Assembly (NCBI RefSeq): GCF_001922575.1
Contig: NZ_MRCI01000001.1
Coordinates: 2,852,001-2,916,000 of the forward strand
DNA: 64,000 nucleotides
Reading direction: 5' to 3'
Origin: Neptunomonas phycophila
GTDB lineage: Bacteria; Pseudomonadota; Gammaproteobacteria; Pseudomonadales; Balneatricaceae
Shown: positions 36,597 to 46,165 of the stretch, piece after piece
Layout: each line of letters opens with the position of its first letter
Numbering within the stretch: position 1 is the stretch's first letter
Notes under the pieces: generated by a model
What the model was told of the DNA's origin: nothing
Databases searched by the model: none
Seen by the model: the letters and a program-made list of their open reading frames with translations, nothing else
Made by a program: the position numbers and the translations under genes

Positions 36597-36621
36597 AGCG
36601 GTTAATTATTAGCCGCTTTTA
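36597..36621 (+). terminator. Rho-independent terminator
   Basis: 9-base stem AGCGGTTAA / TTAGCCGCT (one G-U) with a 3-base loop and TTTT after it, right behind the V4R gene. Confidence 0.75.
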
Positions 36622-36731
36622 ATTTATATTAATAACTCTTGTTGAGTTATCTGATTAACTCTCTGTTTTAAATCAATAAGAATTTCCGTTATAGTGCGTA
36701 CCATCATGGATCGATATAAATAAGGATATTT

Positions 36732-37244
36732 ATGCGTACTTCATTAGTTCCCGTTAATTTAGACGAGAAAATTGGACTTCATATTTCTTCGCTTTGTCCT
36801 CACTCTTTAGGTAAAGAGGATGCCCAAAACCACTGCGCCCACTTCGTATCACATATAATGAACTACTCAGTAGGCACTGCTACTTGTAAAAACTACACCT
36901 TTGCAGATAAGCAACTTGAGACTGAGGGAGCCACTATCCGTGTTGATGATATATTTAACACATCATCAATTAAAGGTTTGTGGAGTAGTAAGCCAAAAGC
37001 ACTAACAGAATGCTTAGTTTTTGTTACTTTAGATAAAAATATTTCACCGTTTGGCAGCTCAATAAAAATGGGCAGTATGTCAAAAAAACACATCGGTATT
37101 TTTACAAACGGGCATGTCTATCATTACGGAAACACGAAGAATGAAATCGCCTGCGATAGTCCTGATGCCTTTATCCGAAAATTTACTGGTGCTTATGGTA
37201 AAGGAGGAAATTCAGTGTCTTTCTACTATGGCAGATTCTTATGA
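36732..37244 (+). CDS. Putative NlpC/P60-CHAP-like peptidoglycan amidase effector
   Basis: 170 residues without a signal peptide. C35 in AQNHCAHFVSH and H120 in KKHIGIFTNGHVYHYGN form a Cys-His arrangement like that of papain-fold amidases (the N-C-x-x-F-V and H-I-x-I-F patterns of NlpC/P60 and T6SS Tae effectors). Overlaps by four bases a gene for a periplasmic protein, as effector/immunity pairs do. The two genes are more AT-rich than the betaine genes around them and lie between two terminators. No VgrG, PAAR or Hcp is in the window. Classification as an amidase is from motif only. Confidence 0.6.
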   Translation: MRTSLVPVNLDEKIGLHISSLCPHSLGKEDAQNHCAHFVSHIMNYSVGTATCKNYTFADKQLETEGATIRVDDIFNTSSIKGLWSSKPKALTECLVFVTLDKNISPFGSSIKMGSMSKKHIGIFTNGHVYHYGNTKNEIACDSPDAFIRKFTGAYGKGGNSVSFYYGRFL

Positions 37245-37642
37245 TTAAACAAATTTCTCTAATATCAACAATTATCTTAGCGCTTATTTCGGCACCTCTG
37301 CATGCGCATGATTCAGCCAAGGTATTTGCATTAGATATACTCAAGAAAAAAAGTGATACACCTGTAAGTCAAGACGGCTGTTTAGACCTCAGTGAAGATA
37401 TAAAACCAACCCTGAAACAGATCTTTGATCATCGCTTAAGCGAATACTTTAGTGATGAGGCTCCTCTTGTAATCTACCAGAAGTGTGCAGGCCAAGGTGA
37501 TCATAAAGGGTGGGCTTGCTCCATCACCTTCAATACACTTAATCCAGAAGAAAAGACGGATGGAGAATCGCCTTCCACTATGAGCTTTTGGGTAACGTCA
37601 GCATTAGAAATCGACCCTGATTACCCTGTCACTTGCTTTTAA
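37241..37642 (+). CDS. Putative periplasmic immunity protein for the amidase
   Basis: 133 residues with a signal peptide (cleavage after LHAH, about residue 23) and four mature cysteines that could form two disulfides (C47, C82, C92 and C132, approximately). It overlaps the amidase gene as ATGA. Tai-type immunity proteins are likewise small, exported and coupled to their toxin. No sequence family is recognised. Confidence 0.6.
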   Translation: MIKQISLISTIILALISAPLHAHDSAKVFALDILKKKSDTPVSQDGCLDLSEDIKPTLKQIFDHRLSEYFSDEAPLVIYQKCAGQGDHKGWACSITFNTLNPEEKTDGESPSTMSFWVTSALEIDPDYPVTCF

Positions 37643-37646
37643 ACTA

Positions 37647-37680
37647 AAAAGCCCCGAAAGCATTGACTCTCGGGGCTTTT
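37647..37680 (+). terminator. Rho-independent terminator after the effector/immunity pair
   Basis: 10-base stem AAAAGCCCCG / CGGGGCTTTT with a 14-base loop, followed by ATC. Confidence 0.85.
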
Positions 37681-37950
37681 ATCAATCGTTCTCTCATGCA
37701 CTCACATCTGACATTCGTTACGCTCATATATAAGCTTTTTACCAGGTGTCACCCGTGATATTTCGCGTGGATTACCCGGCAGTGGTATTAGCGCTAACGA
37801 ATACTAGCAACAACAGAATGAGAAAAGAGAAAGGCTTTTTGCCTAGGTAGATTCTGAAACGGCACCCAAGATGCATTTAATTTTTATTGTGTATTCGGCC
37901 GTCATTATTAATACGGCAAACCGCTCCCACACCGCTCAAAACTAGGCCAG

Positions 37951-37969
37951 TGCCGTTTTTAGAACACTC
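37951..37969 (+). promoter_or_regulatory. 19-base motif shared with the dipeptidase promoter
   Basis: Exact copy of the motif at 34909-34927; both are on the plus strand upstream of betaine genes. It sits about 150 bases before dgcA. Confidence 0.55.
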
Positions 37970-38011
37970 GTGATTTACACCTCCTCGTATGCTGTTAACA
38001 GATAATAACGC

Positions 38012-38029
38012 CCGTTCCGTAGAGAACGG
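38012..38029. repeat. Inverted repeat CCGTTC-N6-GAACGG upstream of dgcA
   Basis: Perfect 6-base arms with a 6-base spacer, about 90 bases before the dgcA start; a possible second operator. Confidence 0.4.
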
Positions 38030-38117
38030 TGTTGACAGGAACTTGTGTGTTAGCTGTGGACAACCCGTTGATTAGCTTTCAGCCATCCCCCAGCGAGCAA
38101 CTACCGACCGAGGTGTC

Positions 38118-40181
38118 ATGATGTCTTTCGATATCCTTTTTCAGCCGTTAAATATTAATAAACTCACTATTCGTAACCGCATTGTGAGTACGGCACATGC
38201 CGAGGTATACGCCACAGATGGCGGGATGACGACCGATAGATACGTTAAATATTACGAAGAAAAGGCTAAAGGTGGCTGTGGATTATGCATTTGTGGTGGT
38301 TCGAGTGTAGTGTCGATCGATAGCCCGCAAAGTTGGTGGAGCTCAGTTAACTTATCCACAGACCGTATTATCCCACACTTTCAAAACCTAGCCGATGCTG
38401 TGCATAAGCATGGTGGAAAAATTATGATTCAAATTACCCACATGGGACGTCGCTCCCGCTGGGACGGGGAGAACTGGCCAAGCTTGATGTCTCCTTCCGG
38501 TATCCGTGAGCCGGTTCACCGCGCTACGTGTAAAACCATTGAAGTCGAAGAAATTTGGCGTGTCATTGGCGACTTTGCTAAAGCAGCCGTGCGCGCCAAA
38601 GAAGGCGGTTTAGATGGTGTAGAGTTATCGGCAGTACATCAACACATGATCGATCAGTTTTGGTCGCCGCGAGTGAACAAACGGACCGACGAATGGGGCG
38701 GCACGTTCGAAGGCCGTATGAAGTTTGGTATGGAAGTGTTGAAAGCCGTACGTGAAGCGGTTGGCCCAAACTTTGTCGTGGGTATGCGTATCACGGGTGA
38801 TGAGTTCCACCCAGACGGTTTAAACCACGACGACATGAAAGAGATCGCGGCGTATTACAACGCCGCCGGCATGGTCGATTACTTTGGCGTAGTGGGTTCC
38901 GGCTGCGATACACACAACACCTTAGCAAACGTTATCCCGAACATGAGCTACCCACCCGAGCCATTTCTACATCTAGCCGCCGGTATCAAAGCGGTTGTTG
39001 ATGTACCTGTAATTCACGCACAAAACATTAAAGACCCTAACCAAGCCAAGCGCATTTTAGAAGCCGGTTATGTGGATTTTGTCGGAATGACACGTGCACA
39101 TATTGCAGATCCGCACATCATCGCCAAGATTAAAATGAACCAAGTAGACCAGATCCGCCAATGCGTTGGCGCGAACTACTGTATAGACCGTCAATACATG
39201 GGCTTGGATGTGCTATGTATTCAAAATGCGGCAACGTCGCGTGAATACATGGGGCTACCGCACATTATCGAAAAGACCGAAGGGCCGATTCGCAACGTGG
39301 TCATCATTGGCGGCGGCCCAGGTGGATTGGAAGCTGCACGAGTGACTGCCGAGCGCGGTCATCAGGTTACATTAGTCGAAATGGCCGAACAGCTAGGCGG
39401 CCAAATTAACATTGCGGCCAAAGCTCCCCAGCGTGATCAAATGGCCGGCATTACCCGCTGGTTAGCCATGGAAGTTGAACGCTTAGGCGTTGATATTCGC
39501 TTGGGTACACAAGCCAATGTCGACATGATTAGAGATCTAAAGCCCGATGTGTGCATCTTGGCGGTGGGCGGTACGCCATTCTTAACACAAAACCCACACT
39601 GGGGTGCTGAAGAGGGCTTAGTGGTTTCAACGTGGGACATCCTCAATGGCACCGTTGAGCCGGGTAAAAACGTGCTGATCTACGATACGATTTGTGAGTT
39701 TTCCGGCATGTCGGCTGCCGATTATTTAGCCAGCAAAGGCTCACTTGTTGAACTGGTTACTGATGATATCAAGCCCGGTGTCGGCATTGGTGGCACCACC
39801 TTCCCTACCTACTACCGCAGTTTATATGAGCGCGAAGTTATTATGACCTCTGACTTGCTGTTAGAGAAAGTCTATCGCGAAGGCGACAAGCTAGTGGCGG
39901 TATTAGAGAACGAATACACCGGCCAGCAGGAAGAACGTGTCGTCGATCAGGTGGTTGTAGAAAACGGCATTCGTCCTAGCGAATCACTGTATTACGCGCT
40001 CAAAGCGGACTCACGTAACAAAGGCCAAATCGATAACGACACTCTGTTCGCAGCCCTACCTCAACCCGTTTTAAGCGAATCGGGCGAAGGGATGATTTTA
40101 TGGCGTTTGGGGGACTGCGTTTCTCAGCGAAATACGCATGCGGCCATCTATGATGCGCTGCGTTTGTGCAAAGACTTGTAA
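38118..40181 (+). CDS. dgcA: Dimethylglycine catabolism protein A (OYE-like FMN/FAD oxidoreductase)
   Basis: 687 residues. The N-terminal old-yellow-enzyme barrel (to about residue 340) has HAEVYATDGGM and QITHMGRRSRW. A middle cluster-binding region has C349, C355 and C367. A C-terminal NAD(P)/FAD Rossmann module has VVIIGGGPGGLEAARVTAERGH. Demethylates dimethylglycine to sarcosine, with electrons passing to DgcB and its flavoprotein. In trimethylamine dehydrogenase the second cluster Cys would fall on A352 here. Start at 38118 or the adjacent ATG at 38121. First gene of dgcA-dgcB-etfA-etfB. Confidence 0.92.
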   Translation: MMSFDILFQPLNINKLTIRNRIVSTAHAEVYATDGGMTTDRYVKYYEEKAKGGCGLCICGGSSVVSIDSPQSWWSSVNLSTDRIIPHFQNLADAVHKHGGKIMIQITHMGRRSRWDGENWPSLMSPSGIREPVHRATCKTIEVEEIWRVIGDFAKAAVRAKEGGLDGVELSAVHQHMIDQFWSPRVNKRTDEWGGTFEGRMKFGMEVLKAVREAVGPNFVVGMRITGDEFHPDGLNHDDMKEIAAYYNAAGMVDYFGVVGSGCDTHNTLANVIPNMSYPPEPFLHLAAGIKAVVDVPVIHAQNIKDPNQAKRILEAGYVDFVGMTRAHIADPHIIAKIKMNQVDQIRQCVGANYCIDRQYMGLDVLCIQNAATSREYMGLPHIIEKTEGPIRNVVIIGGGPGGLEAARVTAERGHQVTLVEMAEQLGGQINIAAKAPQRDQMAGITRWLAMEVERLGVDIRLGTQANVDMIRDLKPDVCILAVGGTPFLTQNPHWGAEEGLVVSTWDILNGTVEPGKNVLIYDTICEFSGMSAADYLASKGSLVELVTDDIKPGVGIGGTTFPTYYRSLYEREVIMTSDLLLEKVYREGDKLVAVLENEYTGQQEERVVDQVVVENGIRPSESLYYALKADSRNKGQIDNDTLFAALPQPVLSESGEGMILWRLGDCVSQRNTHAAIYDALRLCKDL

Positions 40182-40196
40182 CGCTGAGGACTTCTT

Positions 40197-42125
40197 ATGA
40201 TCCTTGATACGCTGTTGCCCTTATTGTTACTGGCCGCACTTGTCTTGGCGGTTGTAGGCATGGTCCGCCGTGCTTTGCTTTGGCGCGCTGGACAAGCCTC
40301 GTCCGTAGATTTAATGGGCGGTTTGCTCTCCATGCCACGTCGTTATTTAGTGGATCTCCATCATATCGTTGGCCGCGATAAGAAGATGTCGAACACCCAC
40401 GTTGCCACCGCAGGCGGTTTCGTATTGTCGATACTGCTTATTATGGCGGTACATTTGTTGGGTGTGCATAATCAGCTTCTTGGGTGGGCGCTGCTTGCCG
40501 CTACGAGCGTCATGTTCGCAGGTGCACTCTTTGTGGCAGCGCGACGCATCACCCCTCCCTCACGCCTCTCTAAAGGTGTATGGATGCGGTTACCCAAGAG
40601 TTTGATGGCGTTTGCAGCGAGCTTCTTTATCGTCACCTTGCCCGTTGCGGGTGTTTTACCAGCACAAACAGGCGGTTGGGTACTGGCTCTCGTGCTTACC
40701 CTCGGCATTATGTGGGGCTTGGGTGAAATGCTGTTTGGCATGGGCTGGGGCGGCCCGATGAAACATGCCTTTGCGGGTGCATTACACCTAGCTTGGCATC
40801 GCCGCGCGGAACGCTTTGGCGGCGGGCGCTCAACGGGACTTAAAGCCATCGACCTCACGGCCTCTAAACTGGGGGTAGAAAGCGCTAGCGATTTTAAATG
40901 GAACCAGTTGCTAGGGTTTGATGCCTGCGTGCAATGCGGCCGCTGTGAGGCCATGTGCCCTGCTTATGCCGCCGGACAACCACTTAACCCCAAGAAGCTG
41001 ATCCAAGATATGGTGGTTGCTTTTGCCGGTGGCACGGATGAGCAATACGCCGGTAGCCCTTACCCTGGCATAGAGGTTGGTTCGGCCAAAGGTGGAGTTC
41101 ATCAGCCAATTGTTGATGGCGTATTAAGTGCCGAAACCCTCTGGTCATGCACGACCTGTCGCGCTTGTGTCGAAGAGTGCCCCATGATGATTGAACATGT
41201 GGATGCCATCGTCGATATGCGTCGCTACCTCACATTGGAGCGCGGCAACACACCCAACAAAGGCGCCGAAGTACTCGACAACCTCATCGCGACGGACAAC
41301 CCCAACGGTTTAAACCCCGGCAATCGCATGAACTGGGCAGCTGACCAAGACCTATCACTGATGAGTGATGTAAAAGAAGCCGATGTGCTCTTTTGGGTGA
41401 GCGATGGCGCCTTTGATATGCGCAGCCAGCGTATTTTGCGATCCTTTGTTAGTGTACTCAAAGCCGCTCATGTCGATTTTGCCGTACTCGGTAATGAAGA
41501 GCGCGACAGCGGCGATGTGGCGCGACGCTTGGGCGATGAAGCGACCTTCCAAACGTTAGCCAAACGCAATATTGCCACGCTCAAGCAATACCGTTTTAAA
41601 ACCATAGTAACGACCGACCCACACGCCTTCCACTGCTTGAAAAACGAGTATCCAGAACTCGATGCCTCGGTGGATTACACCGTGATGCACCACACCACCT
41701 TTATCAATCAGTTAGTGCAGCAAGGCAAAATCACACTATCAGCCTTCAAAGGCGGGACTGTGACTTATCATGACCCTTGTTACCTTGGCCGCTACAACGG
41801 CGAGTACGACTCTCCCCGTGAGCTATTAAGCGCCATGGGTATCCAGCTTATTGAAATGGAGCGCTCAGGTTTTCGATCCCGCTGTTGTGGTGGCGGTGGC
41901 GGAGCCCCCATTACCGACATCCCCGGCGAACGCCGTATCGCCGATATGCGCATGGCCGATATCACCGAAACCGGAGCAGAATTAGTCGCCGTTGGCTGCC
42001 AACAATGCACCGCTATGCTGGAAGGGGTGGTTGAACCCCGTGCAGAAGTTAAGGATATTGCTGAATTAGTAGCCGACGCCATCTCGATGCCTGCACTAAC
42101 GACGCCGAAAGGGGAGGCTGCATGA
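40197..42125 (+). CDS. dgcB: Dimethylglycine catabolism protein B (iron-sulfur membrane protein)
   Basis: 642 residues. Several N-terminal membrane helices (to about residue 200) precede two ferredoxin-like cluster motifs (DACVQCGRCEAMCP and CTTCRACVEECP). Two CCG-type domains follow, with DPCYLGRYNGEYD and CCGGGGGAP motifs, as in heterodisulfide reductase subunit D. It accepts electrons from DgcA/flavoprotein at the inner membrane. GAGGA lies upstream of the ATG. Overlaps etfA as ATGA. Confidence 0.9.
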   Translation: MILDTLLPLLLLAALVLAVVGMVRRALLWRAGQASSVDLMGGLLSMPRRYLVDLHHIVGRDKKMSNTHVATAGGFVLSILLIMAVHLLGVHNQLLGWALLAATSVMFAGALFVAARRITPPSRLSKGVWMRLPKSLMAFAASFFIVTLPVAGVLPAQTGGWVLALVLTLGIMWGLGEMLFGMGWGGPMKHAFAGALHLAWHRRAERFGGGRSTGLKAIDLTASKLGVESASDFKWNQLLGFDACVQCGRCEAMCPAYAAGQPLNPKKLIQDMVVAFAGGTDEQYAGSPYPGIEVGSAKGGVHQPIVDGVLSAETLWSCTTCRACVEECPMMIEHVDAIVDMRRYLTLERGNTPNKGAEVLDNLIATDNPNGLNPGNRMNWAADQDLSLMSDVKEADVLFWVSDGAFDMRSQRILRSFVSVLKAAHVDFAVLGNEERDSGDVARRLGDEATFQTLAKRNIATLKQYRFKTIVTTDPHAFHCLKNEYPELDASVDYTVMHHTTFINQLVQQGKITLSAFKGGTVTYHDPCYLGRYNGEYDSPRELLSAMGIQLIEMERSGFRSRCCGGGGGAPITDIPGERRIADMRMADITETGAELVAVGCQQCTAMLEGVVEPRAEVKDIAELVADAISMPALTTPKGEAA

Positions 42126-43462
42126 ACGAGACCGATACTCACAACCCCCATGGTTTATATCGAAGAGACCCTCGCCAAGAATGGATTCAGCGCAACAGGC
42201 TGCATCCATTGCATGGACAAGTGATACACCCAAAGCTAACCGAACAGCGCGGACCCAGCGGTCTTATTCGAAAAAATCCTCACCAAGTCGGCTTTATTGG
42301 GCCGCATGGCATAAAACGTATTGATCGTATGGCCGGAAACTCATCCCAACCCCTCTCTCTGCGACGGGCGCCGGTGACAACAGACATACCATTGCCGTTA
42401 ATCAATATAGTTGATCCCGCCTTTTACATTGCGGTTGTTCCTGACTTTAGTGGTGGTTACCTGAGTGCGCATGACAAAGATATACTCGGTCAAGCACAAG
42501 CACTGGTCGACGAAATAAGCCAAGCCCGTAACCAAGTTGGCGCGGTAGTCGCTATTGCTTTTGGGGACATCAACGCCACCGATTTGGATACGGCGGGTGT
42601 AGACCGACTTATTCACATGTGTGATACCCAGGTGGAGCCAACGGCTTCCGTGTACCGCCAACTTTTTAACGGCGACTATAACCCCGAAGCTTGCTTATCT
42701 GTCCTCTGCGCTGTTGACTCTCAACTTACCCCCTTGCATTGGTTACTACCTGATAGCACACATGGCGGCTTTGATACCGGCTGCCGGCTAGCGGCAGCGC
42801 TGGGGGAGCGTCCCGCAACACAAGTATACCAAGCCAATGCCAAACAAGTGATCGGCCGCATCAATGGATCAACACAAGATTATCAACGTGAAACGCCTCG
42901 TCTATTAATGCTCAGTGCCGAGTGTCATTTACCGGTGGATGAAACACGACACGAGGTCATCGAACTACCTATACAGCCGCTGCTTGATCCACTTATCCAA
43001 GACTCGGGCTATTCCCTCAAGCCTCAACATATCACCAGTCTAGGCTTAATAAATGTAGACCCCAATGCGATTCCCTTAGCTGAAGCCCCTTTTATTTTTT
43101 CAGGCGGTAACGGTATTCGCCAATGGGAGCTATTCCATCAGGCCGCTAAAGCCCTCGGAGCTACGGAGGGAGCAAGCCGTGTAGCTGTGGATGATGGCTT
43201 TATGCCTCGTCATCGCCAAGTCGGAGCAACGGGCACGTGGGTCACGGCCGATGTGTATTTAGCCGTCGGTATTTCCGGTGCAATCCAACACATGCAAGGC
43301 ATTGGACAGTGCCGTAAAGTTATTGCCGTGAATACAGATCCGAATTGCGACATGGTCAAACGGGCTGATCTTAGCTTTATTATCGACAGCCAAGTCTTTC
43401 TAGAGGCGCTGCTCAATGCGCTTAAGCCGATCAACAACGAGGCCAACGAACATGCCGCTTAA
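42122..43462 (+). CDS. etfA: Electron transfer flavoprotein alpha subunit, betaine type
   Basis: 446 residues, longer than generic EtfA because of about 120 extra N-terminal residues. The C-terminal FAD domain has GASRVAVDDGFMPRHRQVGATG, YLAVGISGAIQHMQG and VIAVNTDPNC. Carries electrons from DgcA-type dehydrogenases. Coupled to dgcB by an ATGA overlap and to etfB by an 11-base overlap. Confidence 0.9.
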   Translation: MNETDTHNPHGLYRRDPRQEWIQRNRLHPLHGQVIHPKLTEQRGPSGLIRKNPHQVGFIGPHGIKRIDRMAGNSSQPLSLRRAPVTTDIPLPLINIVDPAFYIAVVPDFSGGYLSAHDKDILGQAQALVDEISQARNQVGAVVAIAFGDINATDLDTAGVDRLIHMCDTQVEPTASVYRQLFNGDYNPEACLSVLCAVDSQLTPLHWLLPDSTHGGFDTGCRLAAALGERPATQVYQANAKQVIGRINGSTQDYQRETPRLLMLSAECHLPVDETRHEVIELPIQPLLDPLIQDSGYSLKPQHITSLGLINVDPNAIPLAEAPFIFSGGNGIRQWELFHQAAKALGATEGASRVAVDDGFMPRHRQVGATGTWVTADVYLAVGISGAIQHMQGIGQCRKVIAVNTDPNCDMVKRADLSFIIDSQVFLEALLNALKPINNEANEHAA

Positions 43463-44321
43463 TAAATCCCCCCTCACTGTTCAGACAGGAGCTGCTGTTA
43501 GCCAAGGGTTAAATGTGGTTGCTTTGGTTTCAGTCGGCATGCACCCCACTTCAGGCCGTCAACGACGTGCCGAACTTGACGCGCGCGCCGTCGAACAAGG
43601 TTTACGGCTCATCCACACACCTGCCACACCCCAGCACTCTGCCCACACCTTAGATGTTGTGCACTGTGGGAGCACCGACACCCCAGCCCTAAAACAATAT
43701 GCAGGTATGGGCCTACCGCATCTCACAATTCTGGAACAACCTACACAAAACGATCCTTTACCCTCACTGATCGATTACTTGCAAACGACTCGCGCGGATA
43801 TTGTCTTGGCCGGTATGCGCGCTGAATCCGGCGAGTCTTCTGGCATGCTTCCTTACCTCTTAGCAAACACACTGAACATGCCTATCATAAATAGTGTAGC
43901 TGAAATCATCTCCGTCAATCAGGGTCAGGTCGAATGCCTACAAGCCTTACCCCGTGGCCAGCGGCGGAAAGTGATGGTAAACCTCCCCTGTGTGATCACG
44001 GTCGACATGGCCGCCGCCGCACCTCGCCAGAGCGCTTTTGGTCCGGGTCAACGCGCTAGCTTCACCAGTGTGCCTGTCAAGGAGACAGCTGATACCGTTC
44101 GGTTGAGCTGGACTATAACGCCAGCCAAGCCTCGTCCTAAACGGATGAAAACGGTCAAAGCGAAAACAGCCGCTGACCGCTTCAAGGCCGCTACCGCCAA
44201 GCCCGAGCAACAAGGCGGGCGAGTCATAGCAGAGGAGTCTCCCGACAATATGGCACACATGCTGATCGACTATTTATTATCAGAAAAAGCGATAAGCACA
44301 GCTAATAAGCAACCTAACTAA
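43452..44321 (+). CDS. etfB: Electron transfer flavoprotein beta subunit, betaine type
   Basis: ATG at 43452 (GAGG nine bases upstream, overlapping the etfA stop) is chosen over an upstream in-frame ATG within etfA. It gives 289 residues. EtfB-like motifs are DIVLAGMRAESGESSGMLPYLLANTLNMPI and PRGQRRKVMVNLPCVITVD. The lysine-rich C-terminal extension is unusual. Forms the heterodimer with etfA. Last gene of the dgc operon. Confidence 0.88.
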   Translation: MPLNKSPLTVQTGAAVSQGLNVVALVSVGMHPTSGRQRRAELDARAVEQGLRLIHTPATPQHSAHTLDVVHCGSTDTPALKQYAGMGLPHLTILEQPTQNDPLPSLIDYLQTTRADIVLAGMRAESGESSGMLPYLLANTLNMPIINSVAEIISVNQGQVECLQALPRGQRRKVMVNLPCVITVDMAAAAPRQSAFGPGQRASFTSVPVKETADTVRLSWTITPAKPRPKRMKTVKAKTAADRFKAATAKPEQQGGRVIAEESPDNMAHMLIDYLLSEKAISTANKQPN

Positions 44322-44347
44322 CAATTGCGTATGTAGCGCCACTCTAC

Positions 44348-44371
44348 AAAGCCTGCTCTAGGGCGGGCTTT
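44348..44371 (+). terminator. Putative terminator of the dgc-etf operon
   Basis: 8-base stem AAAGCCTG / CGGGCTTT (one G-U) with an 8-base loop, followed nine bases later by TTTTT. Confidence 0.6.
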
Positions 44372-44495
44372 GATGTCGTTTTTCCTTCCCTAATACCCCG
44401 TTAGCTGTCGCTAGCAGAATACCTGCACCGAACAGAGTTTGTAGTATGAAAAGTGATGTGTAACTCATCTTTATTAATAACTGCGAGGAAATGCG

Positions 44496-46094
44496 ATGTC
44501 AGGTGAAACTCATGCGATAGGCCAGGATGATGCCGCCTATCATGCGCAATATGATACCGACTACAAGGTCGGTCAAGACAATGTAAAAATCATTGGATTT
44601 GATATCCACAACCCCGTTTTCGGTATTAGCGCTGGGCTTATTTTACTCTTTATTGTAGCTACCCTGCTCTTCCCTAGCGAAGCCAAAACAGGCTTAACTA
44701 ATGCTCGCGGCTGGTCGATTGAAAACTTTGACTGGCTATTCATGATTGGCTGCAATGTGTTTGTGCTTTTCTGTATTGCATTAATCCTACTGCCTGTCGG
44801 TAAAGTGCGCCTCGGTGGTGCAACGGCCACACCGGACTTTTCACGTCTTTCGTGGTTTGCCATGCTGTTTGCTGCAGGTATGGGCATTGGATTAATGTTT
44901 TGGAGTGTCGCCGAGCCCGTAGCCTATTACACAGACTGGTACGGCACACCGTTAAACGCGACTGCACGCACGCCCTCAGGGGCTGATGCCGCTTTGGGCG
45001 CTACCATGTACCACTGGGGGTTGCACCCATGGGCGATATACGGCGTTGTTGCGCTATCACTAGCGTTTTTTAGTTATAACAAAGGCTTACCGCTGACCAT
45101 TCGCTCGGCTTTTTACCCTCTGCTAGGTGAGCGCTGCTGGGGCGTTGCAGGTCATATCATTGATATTCTTGCCGTACTCGCCACTATCTTTGGCCTAGCG
45201 ACCTCGCTGGGCTTAGGCGCACAACAAGCGGCTGGTGGCCTTAACTATCTGTTCGGTATTGATAACAGCATTAGCACCCAGTTAGGCGTTATTGTTATCG
45301 TGACAGCAATCGCACTCGTATCTGTTTCCCGCGGGCTAGAAGGCGGCGTCAAAATACTAAGCAATATCAATATGTTACTAGCCGCCAGTATGATCGCTAT
45401 TATTATCGTCGTTGGGCCTACGTTAGCTATTTTTGGCGCGATGGGTACAGTGCTAACTAACTATGTAACCGATATTATCCCGCTTTCTAACTGGGTTGGC
45501 CGCGAAGATACGACTTGGTTCCACGGTTGGACAGTTTTCTATTGGGCATGGTGGGTCAGCTGGTCACCATTTGTAGGCATGTTCATTGCAAGAGTCTCTC
45601 GTGGTAGAACCGTGCGCGAGTTTCTCATTGCGGTATTGCTAATCCCAACACTAGTCACTGTGTTCTGGATGGGCGTGATGGGCGGCACTGCTATTGAACA
45701 AGCCAGTAACGGTATTGGCGAGCTGGCAAACGGTATCGGTGACGTGTCACTGGCCATGTTCCAAATGTTCGATAACTTACCGCTAACCTCATTGCTATCG
45801 TTTATGGGTATCGTGCTTGTGATGGTGTTTTTCATTACCTCAGCCGATTCTGGCTCGTTGGTGATTGATAGCATTACTGCTGGCGGTAAAACAGATGCGC
45901 CTATGCCTCAGCGGCTATTTTGGGCCACGTTAGTCGGCATAATTGCAGGCACACTGCTAGTCGGCGGAGGCTCTGAAGCCTTAACCGCTTTACAAGCAGG
46001 CGCGATAACCACAGGTCTACCTTTTACGGTTGTGTTGATTGTGATGTGTTTTAGTCTTTACCGAGGCCTGAAACAAGACGTTCATCTCTATTAA
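44496..46094 (+). CDS. BCCT-family betaine/choline/carnitine transporter
   Basis: 532 residues with twelve membrane segments. BCCT signatures are GMGIGLMFWSVAEPVAYYTDWYGTP and WTVFYWAWWVSWSPFVGMFIARVSRGRTVREF, the latter carrying the tryptophan box of the betaine site. Imports betaine-like trimethylammonium compounds with sodium or protons. GAGGAAA lies upstream of the ATG at 44496. Placement next to dgc and gbc genes points to glycine betaine as nutrient. Confidence 0.92.
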   Translation: MSGETHAIGQDDAAYHAQYDTDYKVGQDNVKIIGFDIHNPVFGISAGLILLFIVATLLFPSEAKTGLTNARGWSIENFDWLFMIGCNVFVLFCIALILLPVGKVRLGGATATPDFSRLSWFAMLFAAGMGIGLMFWSVAEPVAYYTDWYGTPLNATARTPSGADAALGATMYHWGLHPWAIYGVVALSLAFFSYNKGLPLTIRSAFYPLLGERCWGVAGHIIDILAVLATIFGLATSLGLGAQQAAGGLNYLFGIDNSISTQLGVIVIVTAIALVSVSRGLEGGVKILSNINMLLAASMIAIIIVVGPTLAIFGAMGTVLTNYVTDIIPLSNWVGREDTTWFHGWTVFYWAWWVSWSPFVGMFIARVSRGRTVREFLIAVLLIPTLVTVFWMGVMGGTAIEQASNGIGELANGIGDVSLAMFQMFDNLPLTSLLSFMGIVLVMVFFITSADSGSLVIDSITAGGKTDAPMPQRLFWATLVGIIAGTLLVGGGSEALTALQAGAITTGLPFTVVLIVMCFSLYRGLKQDVHLY

Positions 46095-46165
46095 TCCTCA
46101 TGGCCAACCAACATAGCTGCCATCGACGTATGGCAGCTATGTCAACGAAATGGAGGACCCATGCA

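Larger units (their letters stand above)
37681..38117 (+). promoter_or_regulatory. dgcA upstream region
   Basis: About 440 bases with no gene. Holds the 19-base motif at 37951-37969, shared with the dipeptidase promoter, and the inverted repeat at 38012-38029. Confidence 0.5.
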
